The notes: a model not told the origin generated them from the sequence alone. A stretch of DNA of 40,652 nucleotides from Alphaproteobacteria bacterium (GCA_028868255.1 JAGWUY010000004.1:1-40652); one strand, 5' to 3'. Numbered from the stretch's first letter, positions 8,165 to 17,999 are shown. Made by a program: numbers and translations.

Positions 8165-9126
8165 ATCAGCAATTCCTTCGGGGGTTCCTTGGCTCCGGTC
8201 ATAAAGGCCACAGCATCTGACATTGAATATTCTTTGGGGTTGATCACGCACAGGCGCTTGCCCAAGCGGTGAATATGAATGCGGTCACACACCTCAAACA
8301 CATGCGGCATGTTATGACTGATCAGAACGATGGGAAGGCCACGCTTACGCACGTCGCGAATCAATTCCAGCACGCGGCGTGATTCTTTCACACCAAGGGC
8401 AGCGGTGGGTTCATCCATGATCACAACCTTGGACCCAAACGCGCAAGCCCGCGCCACAGCAACGCCCTGGCGTTGGCCGCCTGACAGTGTTTCGACAGGC
8501 TGGTTGATGTTCTGAATGGTCATCAGGCCCAGCTCAGACAGTTTGTCACGTGCAAATTTCTGCATCGCGGCCCGGTCTGACATGCGCAGGAATTTGCCAA
8601 GGAAACCAGGTTTTTTAATTTCGCGTCCCAGGAACATATTATCGGCAATGGAGAGAGCAGGCGACAAAGCAAGGTTTTGATAAACCGCTTCAATGCCAGC
8701 AGCACTGGCCTCTTGTGGGCCTTTGAAGTTGATCACTTTGCCTTCCAGCGTGATCTCGCCATGGTCGGGCGTCACAGCGCCGGTGATGGCTTTGATCAGG
8801 CTGGATTTGCCTGCACCGTTATCCCCAATCACGCCCAGCACTTCGCCGGGATAGAGATCAAAGTCAGCCCCGTTCAGCGCCACCACAGTGCCGTAGCGCT
8901 TGAACAGGCCACGGGCTTTGAGGATGGGTTCGCCTTTCTCAAGATTAGGCTGATTTGGTGCCTTGCTCACGGCCTCGTAATGTTCAACGGCTTGCACCTT
9001 TGGAATTGTCTTGACGGCCACCGCTTTCACAGCCGCCTTCTTGGCTGCTGGCTTTTTGGCAGGTTTCGCCACTGGTTTCTTGGCAACCACTTTCTTCGCA
9101 CTCACTTTGAAGCCCTCCGCAACCAT
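8161..9126 (-). CDS. Sugar ABC transporter ATP-binding protein (FrcA-like, single NBD) with Lys/Ala/Pro-rich N-terminal extension
   Basis: GDNGAGKSSLIKAITGAV Walker A, LSGGQRQGVAVARA signature, VVIMDEPTAALG Walker B; start could be ATG 9126 or GTG 9105. Confidence 0.92.
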   Translation of the reverse strand: MVAEGFKVSAKKVVAKKPVAKPAKKPAAKKAAVKAVAVKTIPKVQAVEHYEAVSKAPNQPNLEKGEPILKARGLFKRYGTVVALNGADFDLYPGEVLGVIGDNGAGKSSLIKAITGAVTPDHGEITLEGKVINFKGPQEASAAGIEAVYQNLALSPALSIADNMFLGREIKKPGFLGKFLRMSDRAAMQKFARDKLSELGLMTIQNINQPVETLSGGQRQGVAVARACAFGSKVVIMDEPTAALGVKESRRVLELIRDVRKRGLPIVLISHNMPHVFEVCDRIHIHRLGKRLCVINPKEYSMSDAVAFMTGAKEPPKELLI

Positions 9127-10181
9127 TGGTCAATTGCCACAGCGATGATGGTCAGGCAGCCCGAGGCAAAGAGTTGCCAATAGCTATCGACACCCGCAAG
9201 TGACAGGCCTGTGTTAAACACGCCGACGATAATGGCCCCCAGCACCGAACCCGCGATCGAGGCACGCCCGCCAAACAGCGAGGTGCCGCCGATCACCACA
9301 GCAGTAATGGAATCAAGGTTCACAGTTTCAAAAGCGATAGGTGAAATGGATTGAACGCGACCAATAGCAATCCAGCCACCAATGCCACAGATGAGGCCTG
9401 CGAGTGCGTAAACCGATATCAAGGTCTTATCGATCTGGATACCGGAAAGCATCGCCGCATCAGGATCATCGCCGACGGCATGCACATGGCGGCCCCAAGC
9501 CGTGCGGTTCAGCATATACCAAGCGATACCAGCCAAAATCAGCATGGCAAAGCTACCGTAAATAATGGCAGCATTGCCGATATTGAGCGGCGTGCCAAAC
9601 CACAACAAACCCGGTGCTTTTTCTACGAGATCGGCATTGCGTACGGATTCAGAACCTGTGTACCAAAGCTTGAGTGAATTGAAGATATAAACGGTGCCAA
9701 GTGTTACGATGAAGGGCGGAATGCGCGCTTTCGTAACCAGAAGCCCGTTGAATGCCCCCATTAGGGTGCCAATCGCCATCCCTACGGGAATGATCACATA
9801 TTCGGGCAGGCCATAAATTGTGCCCAAGCGCCCCATCACCATGGCTGAAATCACCAGCATGGCCCCAACAGAAAGATCAATACCCGCAGTGAGGATCACG
9901 ATGGTTTGGGCAATCGCCACAATACCGGTTACAGTCACTTGCTTGAGAATAGTGGATAATGTGCTGGCCGACATAAAATTGTGAGCAATAAGCCCAAATG
10001 CCAAAACACTGACGATCAGAATGATGGCGGGAATAGCCGTGGGGTTGGCTCCCAAATAACGTCGCGCCCTCGCGATCAGGTGGTTGTCATCGGTTTCAAA
10101 GCTGGCGACAGTTTTGTCGGCCTCATTCAGCTTGGCTTCGAAATCGGAAATGGTCTTGGTTGGCGCATTACTATCGCTCAT
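9102..10181 (-). CDS. Sugar ABC transporter permease (RbsC/FrcC family)
   Basis: Multi-TM protein with AGIDLSVGAMLVISAMV and GGTSLFGGRASIAGSVLGAIIVGVFNTGLSLAGV motifs. Confidence 0.92.
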   Translation of the reverse strand: MSDSNAPTKTISDFEAKLNEADKTVASFETDDNHLIARARRYLGANPTAIPAIILIVSVLAFGLIAHNFMSASTLSTILKQVTVTGIVAIAQTIVILTAGIDLSVGAMLVISAMVMGRLGTIYGLPEYVIIPVGMAIGTLMGAFNGLLVTKARIPPFIVTLGTVYIFNSLKLWYTGSESVRNADLVEKAPGLLWFGTPLNIGNAAIIYGSFAMLILAGIAWYMLNRTAWGRHVHAVGDDPDAAMLSGIQIDKTLISVYALAGLICGIGGWIAIGRVQSISPIAFETVNLDSITAVVIGGTSLFGGRASIAGSVLGAIIVGVFNTGLSLAGVDSYWQLFASGCLTIIAVAIDQWLRRASK

Positions 10182-10225
10182 GCCTGTTTCCCCTGCGTTT
10201 ATTCAGCTTCTTGCGAGCTGATACA

Positions 10226-10253
10226 CGAAGGGCGACTTTACCGTCGCCCTTCG
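10226..10253. other. Strong hairpin between substrate-binding-protein and permease genes
   Basis: CGAAGGGCGAC-TTTACC-GTCGCCCTTCG: perfect 11-bp stem, 6-nt loop, no following T-run. Confidence 0.85.
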
Positions 10254-10280
10254 CTTCGTCAAGTCATTATCAAAGGGAGA

Positions 10281-11294
10281 TTAACCCCAGCACTTTGCCA
10301 GGCCTTCCTTGGTGTCGATCGACTTCACGCCAGCAGCTGGCTTGTCGGTCACCAGGTTCACACCGGTGTTGAAGAAGCTCAGGCCTTCAGAAGCCTTTGG
10401 CTTGGTGCCATCAGCAGCGAATGCCTTAATAGCTTCAATGCCCTTGGCAGCCATCAACAATGGATATTGTTGTGATGTTGCACCGATCACGCCTTCAGCT
10501 ACGCTCTTCACACCGGGGCAACCGCCGTCAACGGAAACGATGATGGCTTGCTTTTCCTTGCCAGCAGCCTTGAGGGCAGCATAAGCGCCTTCAGCTGCGG
10601 GTTCGTTGATGGTGTAAACCACGTTGATGTCAGGGTTCTTGGCCAGCAATGTTTCCATCGACTTCTGGCCGCCTTCTGGGTTTGCACCTGAAGATTCGTG
10701 ACCAACAACGCGAGGATCCTTTTCTGAGCCCATAACCTTCAGGTCTGGAACATCAATGCCGAAGCCCTTGAGGAAGCCTGTGTCGCGGGCAACGTCAACC
10801 GAGATGTTATCTTTGTTGATGTCGAGCATGGCGATCTTGGCATCCTTGGCCTTGTCACCCATGGTGGCCTTGGCCCATTGACCAATCAGAATGCCAGCTT
10901 CGAAGTTGTCGGTGGCAAAGGTCATGTCTTGAGCTTCAGCATCGCCCAGTGGTGTATCGAGAGCAATCACCAATGCGCCCTTAGCCTTGGCAGCCTTCAA
11001 AGCTGGAGCAACGGAATCGTTCGAAGCTGTGATCAGAATGCCCTTGGCGCCTGCAGCAACGCAATTTTCAATGGCCGAGATCTGAGGAGCAGCGTCGCCG
11101 TCCTTTTCACCAGCATAGGCTTGGAAATCCAAACCAGCATCCTTGGCAGCGGCAGCAGCACCTTCCTTCATTTTCACGAAGAAGGGGTTGGTGTTATTCT
11201 TGGTGATCAAGCAGGCCAATGTGCCAGCTGAGGCAACAGAAGCGAAGCTTGTGAGCGCTACGCCGATGAGGGCAGCTTTCAAAACTGATTTCAT
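10281..11294 (-). CDS. Sugar ABC transporter periplasmic substrate-binding protein (RbsB/FrcB family)
   Basis: [23 protein letters not shown] signal peptide; [32 protein letters not shown] type-1 periplasmic binding fold. Confidence 0.92.
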   Translation of the reverse strand: MKSVLKAALIGVALTSFASVASAGTLACLITKNNTNPFFVKMKEGAAAAAKDAGLDFQAYAGEKDGDAAPQISAIENCVAAGAKGILITASNDSVAPALKAAKAKGALVIALDTPLGDAEAQDMTFATDNFEAGILIGQWAKATMGDKAKDAKIAMLDINKDNISVDVARDTGFLKGFGIDVPDLKVMGSEKDPRVVGHESSGANPEGGQKSMETLLAKNPDINVVYTINEPAAEGAYAALKAAGKEKQAIIVSVDGGCPGVKSVAEGVIGATSQQYPLLMAAKGIEAIKAFAADGTKPKASEGLSFFNTGVNLVTDKPAAGVKSIDTKEGLAKCWG

Positions 11295-11421
11295 AAAATA
11301 TCCTCCCATGGAACGGCTTCTTGATTGAAGCCGCAAACCGAATGTTTTTTACAACATGAAGAGCGGCCTGATTGCTTCAGACCCCTTTCCACTTTGATAA
11401 TGACTCAGAAATTTGCCCTCT

Positions 11422-11456
11422 GTCAATAAGTAAATCGGAATGATTTATTTATTGAC
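11422..11456. promoter_or_regulatory. Candidate operator: 15-bp inverted repeat in divergent ABC/ROK intergenic region
   Basis: GTCAATAAGTAAATC-GGAAT-GATTTATTTATTGAC; 14 of 15 arm positions complementary. Confidence 0.65.
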
Positions 11457-11530
11457 TTGGCCTGCCCCTTGGTGAAAGCTGTGTTCAACAAACAAACTGC
11501 TTAAGCAATAAGCAGTCGGGAAACGCAAAC

Positions 11531-12763
11531 TTGAATTTTGGCTATGCAGCACAGGGTCTTGACGTCGGCCAAGGGTCTGGTCGGGCGGCGCGTGGCACAA
11601 CGCAAAATGGCCTGCGGCTTTATAATGAACGATTAGCGCTGTCCTTGATTCGACAATATGGCCAATTGCCCAAAGCTGAAATTGCGCGACTGACCGGTCT
11701 CTCGGCGCAAACCGTTTCAGTCATCGTGCGGCATTTGGAGCGCGATAAATTGGTGCTGGCGGGGGCCAAGCAGCGCGGCAAAGTTGGCCAACCCTTGGTG
11801 CCCTTCAAGCTAAACCCTGATGGAGCTTTTGCCATTGGCCTTAAAGTGGGGCGCAGATCAGGTGATATGGTTCTGTTGGATTTAACGGGCAATGTGCGCG
11901 CCATTCTGCGCCAGCCCTACCATTTCCCCACACCTAAACAATTTTTGGCCTTTGCTGAAAAAGGCATCAAGACTTTAACAACGAAGTTGCCTAAGGCAAT
12001 GCGTGGCCGCATTTCAGGCCTTGGAATCGCTGCTCCTTTTGAATTGTGGAATTGGGAGGAAGAGGTGGGTGCCCCGCATGAGGTGCTGGAAGCTTGGCGT
12101 GATTTTGACCTGATGGGTGAGGTGGCCAAGCTGTGTGATTTTCCGGTGCACCCCTGTAATGATGCCACAGCGGCCTGTTCAGCTGAATTGCTGTTTGGAC
12201 GTGGGGCGACTGTGCCGGATTATGCCTATTTCTATGTGGGCTATTTTATCGGTGGCGGTTTGGTGTTGAATGGCAGCCTGTTTCAGGGCCACACGGGCAA
12301 TGCCGGGGCCCTAGGCTCCATCCCTGTGCCGCGTCATGGGGGTGGGTCAGAACAACTCATCCGATCCGCGTCGCTTTATACATTGGAACAGGCCTTGCGC
12401 GAAAGCGGCCTAAATCCGAACATGTTATGGAATCTGGAAAACGAATGGTCAGATGCAGGAAAATTGCTTGATGACTGGATTACCAAAGCAGCGCGCGGCA
12501 TGGCGCAAGCCAGTGCAGCCATAGCCAGCATTTTGGAGTGTCGTGAAATCGTGATTGATGGGGCCATGCCGCCCAATGTGCGCAAGAAGTTGGTTGAGGC
12601 AACCGCACAGGCATTGAAGCACACCAATATGAGCGGCATTACACCTTTCAATTTGCGCGAAGGCGCAATTGGGCGCGATGCCCGTGCAATAGGTGCAGCC
12701 AGCCTTCCACTATTTGCAAATTTCATCATTGACCGTGACATTCTATTCAAAGAGGCTTTCTGA
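11531..12763 (+). CDS. ROK family transcriptional regulator (N-terminal wHTH)
   Basis: LPKAEIARLTGLSAQTVSVIVRHLERDKLV wHTH followed by ROK fold (GYFIGGGLVLNGSLFQGHTGNAGALGSIPV); probable TTG start. Confidence 0.88.
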   Translation: MNFGYAAQGLDVGQGSGRAARGTTQNGLRLYNERLALSLIRQYGQLPKAEIARLTGLSAQTVSVIVRHLERDKLVLAGAKQRGKVGQPLVPFKLNPDGAFAIGLKVGRRSGDMVLLDLTGNVRAILRQPYHFPTPKQFLAFAEKGIKTLTTKLPKAMRGRISGLGIAAPFELWNWEEEVGAPHEVLEAWRDFDLMGEVAKLCDFPVHPCNDATAACSAELLFGRGATVPDYAYFYVGYFIGGGLVLNGSLFQGHTGNAGALGSIPVPRHGGGSEQLIRSASLYTLEQALRESGLNPNMLWNLENEWSDAGKLLDDWITKAARGMAQASAAIASILECREIVIDGAMPPNVRKKLVEATAQALKHTNMSGITPFNLREGAIGRDARAIGAASLPLFANFIIDRDILFKEAF

Positions 12764-12765
12764 AT

Positions 12766-13197
12766 ATGCTTAAAAATATTGATCCGTTGCTCAGTCCCGA
12801 TCTGCTGCGCGCGCTGTGCGCCATGGGGCATGGCGATGAAATTGCCATTGTAGATGGCAACTATCCAGCTGAAACCGATGCCAAACGCCTGATCCGCATG
12901 GATGGCCATTCCGCAACAGCACTTCTGGATGCCATACTTTCGGTTATGCCATTGGATGACATGGTGCCTGATTGTGCCTTCCGCCCGGCAGCCTATCTCG
13001 ACCCCAATAACATGCAGCCCATTTTCACAGAGTTTGAGACAATCGTGAAAAAGCATGAGCCGGAGCGCAAGGTGAAGGCCTTGGTGGGGGCTGATTTCTA
13101 CAACCGAGTCAAAGGCTGCTATGCTATCGTCGCTTCAGGCGAAGCGCGGCTTTATGGCAATATCGTTCTGAAAAAGGGTGTTATCCATCCCAGATAA
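12766..13197 (+). CDS. RbsD/FucU family sugar mutarotase
   Basis: MLKNIDPLLSPDLLRALCAMGHGDEIAIVDGNYPA...DFYNRVKGCYAIVASGEARLYGNIVLKKGV typical of FucU/RbsD. Confidence 0.92.
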   Translation: MLKNIDPLLSPDLLRALCAMGHGDEIAIVDGNYPAETDAKRLIRMDGHSATALLDAILSVMPLDDMVPDCAFRPAAYLDPNNMQPIFTEFETIVKKHEPERKVKALVGADFYNRVKGCYAIVASGEARLYGNIVLKKGVIHPR

Positions 13198-13250
13198 TGC
13201 GGCAGTTCCTGCTGTTGCTGTTGGCGGGCTTTGGTTTTAAAGCCAGCGCC

Positions 13251-14363
13251 ATGATCGTTCTTGCCCTCGATACGTCTTTAGCCAGTTGCTCGGCCTGCGT
13301 CTACGACGCGGGCCGTGGCCTTCTGTTGGCGGAAGCCTTTGAGGAGATGGAGCGCGGCCAAGCCGAAGCTTTGCCGCCCATGGTTCAGAAGGTGATGGCA
13401 CAGGCCCACCTATCCTACGCCCAGCTTTCGCGCATCGCCGTCACCACCGGCCCCGGCACCTTTACAGGCATTCGCATTGGCCTCAGTTTTGCGCGTGGAC
13501 TGGGTTTAACCTTGGGCGTGAAGGTGGTGGGAATTGACACCACGAAGGCAGTGGAAGTGGCTGTTGCTGAAGTTTTTTCTCAAGTTCATGTGATCCATCA
13601 AGCAGGCGCGAGTGGATTTTTCTACCACTGGCAAAAAAACAATTCTACAAATATAGAAATATTGAATTTGGATGCCATTCTGGCACGAATTCCGGCTGGC
13701 GAGGCGCTTCTTGTGGGATCAGGCGCGGTCAAAGTAAAGGAGCTTTCCGGGCGACTAGACCTAGCTCTGCAAGCTGATTTGAACCTGCCACGTGCGTCGC
13801 GGTTTGTGGCCTATGCAGCAAGCCTGCCTAATCCCAACCAGTTTCCCGAACCCACCTATCTGCGCCAGGCTGATGCCAAGCCGCAAAGCACGGCCTTGCG
13901 CCCTCTGGCAAACATGGCCCTACGTCCGGTCAACCCTGAAACAGACCTGGCGACTCTGGCAACACTCCACCAAACTTCCTTTGACCATGGCTGGACAGAA
14001 AGCGACATTTCTCAAATGCTGGCAAGCCCAGGCTATGCTGCACTGTTGGCCGAAACACCTGATGGCCCTGCCGGATTTATTCTCTACCGTATGGCCGCAG
14101 ATGAGGCCGAAATCATCACCTTTGCGGTTGATCCTGCTTTGCGCCGCCGGGGCGCGGGCCAAGCACTGCTGAGCCACGCCATCGCCATTCTAAAATCAGT
14201 GGGCCTGACCAAGCTCTACCTTGATGTGGCAGCAACCAACCATGAGGCAATCGGACTTTACCGCAAGGCAGGCTTTGCGGATGCGGGTCTGCGCAAGGGC
14301 TATTATGCAAGAACGAATGGCCCGGCAGAGGATGCGCTGGTGCTGGCGCTGTCTCTGGTCTGA
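13251..14363 (+). CDS. Fusion of TsaB (tRNA t6A biosynthesis) and RimI-like N-acetyltransferase
   Basis: N-half MIVLALDTSLASCSACVYD...TTGPGTFTGIRIGLSFARGL...YLRQADAKPQS (TsaB); C-half MALRPVNPETDLATL...VDPALRRRGAGQALLSHAI...LYRKAGFADAGLRKGYY (GNAT/RimI). The ORF also allows an upstream start at 13197. Confidence 0.88.
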   Translation: MIVLALDTSLASCSACVYDAGRGLLLAEAFEEMERGQAEALPPMVQKVMAQAHLSYAQLSRIAVTTGPGTFTGIRIGLSFARGLGLTLGVKVVGIDTTKAVEVAVAEVFSQVHVIHQAGASGFFYHWQKNNSTNIEILNLDAILARIPAGEALLVGSGAVKVKELSGRLDLALQADLNLPRASRFVAYAASLPNPNQFPEPTYLRQADAKPQSTALRPLANMALRPVNPETDLATLATLHQTSFDHGWTESDISQMLASPGYAALLAETPDGPAGFILYRMAADEAEIITFAVDPALRRRGAGQALLSHAIAILKSVGLTKLYLDVAATNHEAIGLYRKAGFADAGLRKGYYARTNGPAEDALVLALSLV

Positions 14364-15127
14364 TGGCGCGCTTGCGCGCCAGCCTGATTTTGGTTGGCTT
14401 CCTCGGCCTGACCTTGGCCTCAATGCCAATTCAGGCCTTTCTGGTGTTGGTCCGCGCGAAAGCAGCGCGAAATCTGCCTTGTTACTACCACCGCATCATG
14501 ATCCGCCTTTTGGGTGTGACTGTCACTGTAAAAGGTATTCCACCCACAGCACCAGCCCTGCTGGTCAGCAATCATGTCTCATGGCTTGATATTCCGGCCC
14601 TCAGTGCGGCTTTGCCCTTATCCTTCATTGCCAAACGTGAAGTAGCGGGCTGGCCGCTTTTTGGCTGGATGGCCAAATTACAGCGTACCGTGTTCATCAA
14701 CCGCGAAAGCCGCATCAGCACACACGCTTCCACCAAGGAAATTGAGGCTCGCTTGCAAAACAATGAGGTGCTGGTCTTATTTCCGGAAGGCACCTCGGGT
14801 GACGGCAAATCTGTGAAGCCCTTCAAATCTTCCTATTTCAGTGTGGTAGATCAACTTTCCGTTCCAGTCATCCCGGTCATCCTCGCTTTTCGGGGCCAGC
14901 ACGGCTTGCCCCTCACGAAAAGGCAGCGGCCAAGCCTCGCCTGGTATGGCGACATGGATTTGCTGCCCCACTTGTGGGCGGCGCTGAAAGCCGGCCCAAT
15001 AACTCTAGACGTGCGGTTCTGTGAGGCCCTGCCGAAAGCCCACCGTAAGGTGATAGCCAAACAGGCCGAAGCCACAATCCGCAAAGGCTTGGTGGAAGCG
15101 CTTCACGCCAGCCCGGATTTGGGCTAG
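14363..15127 (+). CDS. plsC: 1-acyl-sn-glycerol-3-phosphate acyltransferase (PlsC family)
   Basis: SNHVSWLDI (NHxxxxD) and FPEGTSGDGKSVKPFKSSYF motifs. Confidence 0.9.
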   Translation: MARLRASLILVGFLGLTLASMPIQAFLVLVRAKAARNLPCYYHRIMIRLLGVTVTVKGIPPTAPALLVSNHVSWLDIPALSAALPLSFIAKREVAGWPLFGWMAKLQRTVFINRESRISTHASTKEIEARLQNNEVLVLFPEGTSGDGKSVKPFKSSYFSVVDQLSVPVIPVILAFRGQHGLPLTKRQRPSLAWYGDMDLLPHLWAALKAGPITLDVRFCEALPKAHRKVIAKQAEATIRKGLVEALHASPDLG

Positions 15128-15136
15128 CAGAGCGGC

Positions 15137-16507
15137 ATGAACAAGAAAGTTTTTGTCAAAACCTATGGCTGCCAGATGAATGTCTATGACAGCCAGCGCA
15201 TGACTGATGTGCTGGCCCCTTTGGGTTATCTGGAGACGGATACGGCCGAGGCGGCTGATCTGGTGATTTTGAACACCTGTCACATCCGTGAAAAGGCAGT
15301 CGAAAAAGTTTATTCCGAGCTCGGCAAACTGCGTGACATGAAAGCTGCCAAAGCTGAACAAGGCCGAGACATGATTTTGGCTGTGGCTGGCTGCGTAGGG
15401 CAGGCAGAGGGCGAACAGATCACCAAGCGCATGAAGGCGGTTGATCTGGTCTTCGGCCCCCAAACCTATCACCGCTTGCCAGAACTTCTGGAACAGCGCC
15501 GCTCAAAAGGGCGCGCCGTGGTGGAAACCGAATTTTCAGTTGATGACAAATTTGCTGGGCTGGGCCGTGAACAGGTGCGAAACCCCCTGTCACGTGCGGT
15601 GACCGCCTTTCTCACCATTCAGGAAGGCTGCGATAAATTCTGCACCTTCTGCGTGGTGCCATATACGCGTGGGGCCGAATTTTCGCGGCCTCAAGCGCAG
15701 GTTTTGGACGAGGCCCGCAAACTGGCAGATCAGGGTGTCCGCGAACTCACTTTGCTTGGCCAAAACGTAAATGCCTATCGTGGTGTGGCAGTAACGGGGG
15801 CACCATCAAGTTTGGGCAAGCTGGTCGCAGAACTGTCATTGATCTCTGGCATTGAACGAATCCGTTATATGACCAGCCATCCCCGCGATATGACCGATGA
15901 TTTGATTGAGGCCCATGGCAGCAATCCCAAGCTCATGCCGTTTTTGCATCTGCCGGTTCAATCCGGCTCAGACCGTGTGCTGAAAGCCATGAACCGCGGC
16001 CACACGGCGAATGACTATCTCAAGCTCATTGCCCGAATCCGCGCCGCTCAGCCCGCCATCGCCCTTTCGGGTGATTTTATTGTGGGCTTTCCGGGAGAGA
16101 CGGATGCAGAGTTTGAAGCCAGCCTTGATCTGATCCGTGAGGTCAAATACGCCTCAGCTTTCTCGTTCAAATATTCACCCCGCCCCGGAACACCCGCAGC
16201 CGAAAACAAAAACCAGATCCCCGAGGATGCGAAGTCTGGCCGTCTGGCCCGCCTGCAAGCTGTGCTGGCTGAACAGACCAAGACGTTCAACCAGGCTTGC
16301 GTTGGCCTCACCTTGCCGGTGCTGGTGGAAAAGCCGGGCCGCCGCGCAGGCCAAATGATCGGCCGCTCGCCCTATTTGCAATCGGTGCATCTGGAGATCG
16401 GAACTGACCATCTGGGCCAGATTGTGCAAACCCAAATATTAGCTGTTGGTTCAAATTCACTTTCAGGGCAATATAGGCCCACAGAAAAAGGAGACGCTTC
16501 GGTTTGA
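15137..16507 (+). CDS. miaB: tRNA (N6-isopentenyladenosine(37)-C2)-methylthiotransferase MiaB
   Basis: [30 protein letters not shown] radical-SAM motif. Confidence 0.96.
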   Translation: MNKKVFVKTYGCQMNVYDSQRMTDVLAPLGYLETDTAEAADLVILNTCHIREKAVEKVYSELGKLRDMKAAKAEQGRDMILAVAGCVGQAEGEQITKRMKAVDLVFGPQTYHRLPELLEQRRSKGRAVVETEFSVDDKFAGLGREQVRNPLSRAVTAFLTIQEGCDKFCTFCVVPYTRGAEFSRPQAQVLDEARKLADQGVRELTLLGQNVNAYRGVAVTGAPSSLGKLVAELSLISGIERIRYMTSHPRDMTDDLIEAHGSNPKLMPFLHLPVQSGSDRVLKAMNRGHTANDYLKLIARIRAAQPAIALSGDFIVGFPGETDAEFEASLDLIREVKYASAFSFKYSPRPGTPAAENKNQIPEDAKSGRLARLQAVLAEQTKTFNQACVGLTLPVLVEKPGRRAGQMIGRSPYLQSVHLEIGTDHLGQIVQTQILAVGSNSLSGQYRPTEKGDASV

Positions 16508-17529
16508 GCTCATCGTCGCAGGATTTAAGATCGCCCGAAAAACCCGGCCATCAGGAAGATGGTGTTCTGTCTCTGACCTTTGATGATAACCGCGTGCTGG
16601 CGCTGCTCATGGGCCAACATGATGCACATTTGGCGCTCATTGAACAGAAATTAGGCGTGGCCATCGTGCCGCGCGGCAACCGCCTGTCAATTCGGGGTGA
16701 TCAAAACAGCGCTGAGCTGGCCCGCGCCGTTCTTGTTCAGCTTTACACCAAAGCCGCACGTGGCGCTGAAATCAACAAGGGTGAAATTGAAGGGGCCATT
16801 CGCATGGTGAAAATTGCGGATGAAAAAACCACTGGCGAAAGCGGCGTGCGCACGAGGCGCAAAACCGTATCCGCCCGCACCGCCAATCAGGGCGCTTATA
16901 TTGAGATGATCCGCAAGAATGAACTGGTCTTTGGCGTGGGGCCGGCAGGCACTGGCAAAACCTATCTCGCTGTGGCCTGTGCCGCTGAAGCCTTGATGAA
17001 TGGCGAGGTTGACCGCATCATTCTTTCACGCCCCGCTGTGGAAGCGGGTGAACGCTTGGGTTTTCTGCCCGGCGACATGAAAGAAAAAGTCGATCCCTAT
17101 CTGCGCCCGCTCTATGATGCGCTCTATGACATGATGCCGCAAAGCAATGTGGCCAAGGCTTTGGCCGAAAACCAGATTGAAATTGCCCCACTCGCCTTCA
17201 TGCGTGGCCGCACCTTGGCATCATCCTTCATCATCCTCGATGAAGCGCAAAACACCACCCCCATGCAGATGAAGATGTTTCTAACCCGCTTGGGTGAGGG
17301 CAGCCGGATGGTGATCACCGGTGATCCGAGCCAAGTTGATTTGCCCTATGGCGTGACATCAGGCTTGGATGATGCGTTGTCAATTCTGAACGGTGTTTCT
17401 GGCATTGGCATCACCCATTTCGAGACGTCGGACATTGTGCGCCATGCCTTGGTGGGGCGCATTGTGGCAGCTTACGATAAAAAAGGCATTGCCATTTCGG
17501 CCCAGCGCAAGCCTCGCAGCATTGCCTGA
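16504..17529 (+). CDS. PhoH family protein (PhoH-like ATPase)
   Basis: [19 protein letters not shown] Walker [27 protein letters not shown] start overlapping the miaB stop. Confidence 0.94.
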   Translation: MSSSSQDLRSPEKPGHQEDGVLSLTFDDNRVLALLMGQHDAHLALIEQKLGVAIVPRGNRLSIRGDQNSAELARAVLVQLYTKAARGAEINKGEIEGAIRMVKIADEKTTGESGVRTRRKTVSARTANQGAYIEMIRKNELVFGVGPAGTGKTYLAVACAAEALMNGEVDRIILSRPAVEAGERLGFLPGDMKEKVDPYLRPLYDALYDMMPQSNVAKALAENQIEIAPLAFMRGRTLASSFIILDEAQNTTPMQMKMFLTRLGEGSRMVITGDPSQVDLPYGVTSGLDDALSILNGVSGIGITHFETSDIVRHALVGRIVAAYDKKGIAISAQRKPRSIA

Positions 17530-17534
17530 TTGCT

Positions 17535-17999
17535 ATGCCACTTGATCTTGCTATTGAAGTTGACGCTTGGTCCAGCGTGCCCGGCTTGGAATTGATGGCC
17601 GAACAGGCCGTGGCCGCAGCCTTGCCTGATTCAGCGCGCGGCAAGGTGATCACACTTTTGTTCTCCGATGATGCCACGATGCAGGATTTGAACCGCGATT
17701 GGCGGGGCAAAGACGCGCCCACCAATGTGCTGTCCTTTCCGGCCCCTGAAGATCAAGTCACACCACCGGGCGAACTTGAACTCTTGGGCGATATTGTGCT
17801 GGGCTATGAAACCTGCGCGCGTGAGGCGGATGAAGCTGGCAAACCCCTGGCTGAACACGCATGCCACTTGATCGTCCACGGTGTTTTGCATCTGTTGGGC
17901 TATGACCATATTGATGATAAAGAGGCAGAAGCGATGGAAGCGGCTGAAGCAAAAATCTTGGCAACGCTTGGCATCGCCAACCCTTATATGCAGAATTAA
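17535..17999 (+). CDS. ybeY: Endoribonuclease YbeY
   Basis: TNVLSFPAPE...LGDIVLGYETC...HLIVHGVLHLLGYDHIDDKEAEAME zinc motif. Confidence 0.95.
   Translation: MPLDLAIEVDAWSSVPGLELMAEQAVAAALPDSARGKVITLLFSDDATMQDLNRDWRGKDAPTNVLSFPAPEDQVTPPGELELLGDIVLGYETCAREADEAGKPLAEHACHLIVHGVLHLLGYDHIDDKEAEAMEAAEAKILATLGIANPYMQN

Noticed and set aside
12376-13056. 226-aa minus-strand ORF
   Set aside because: Antisense to the ROK and FucU genes; no family resemblance.
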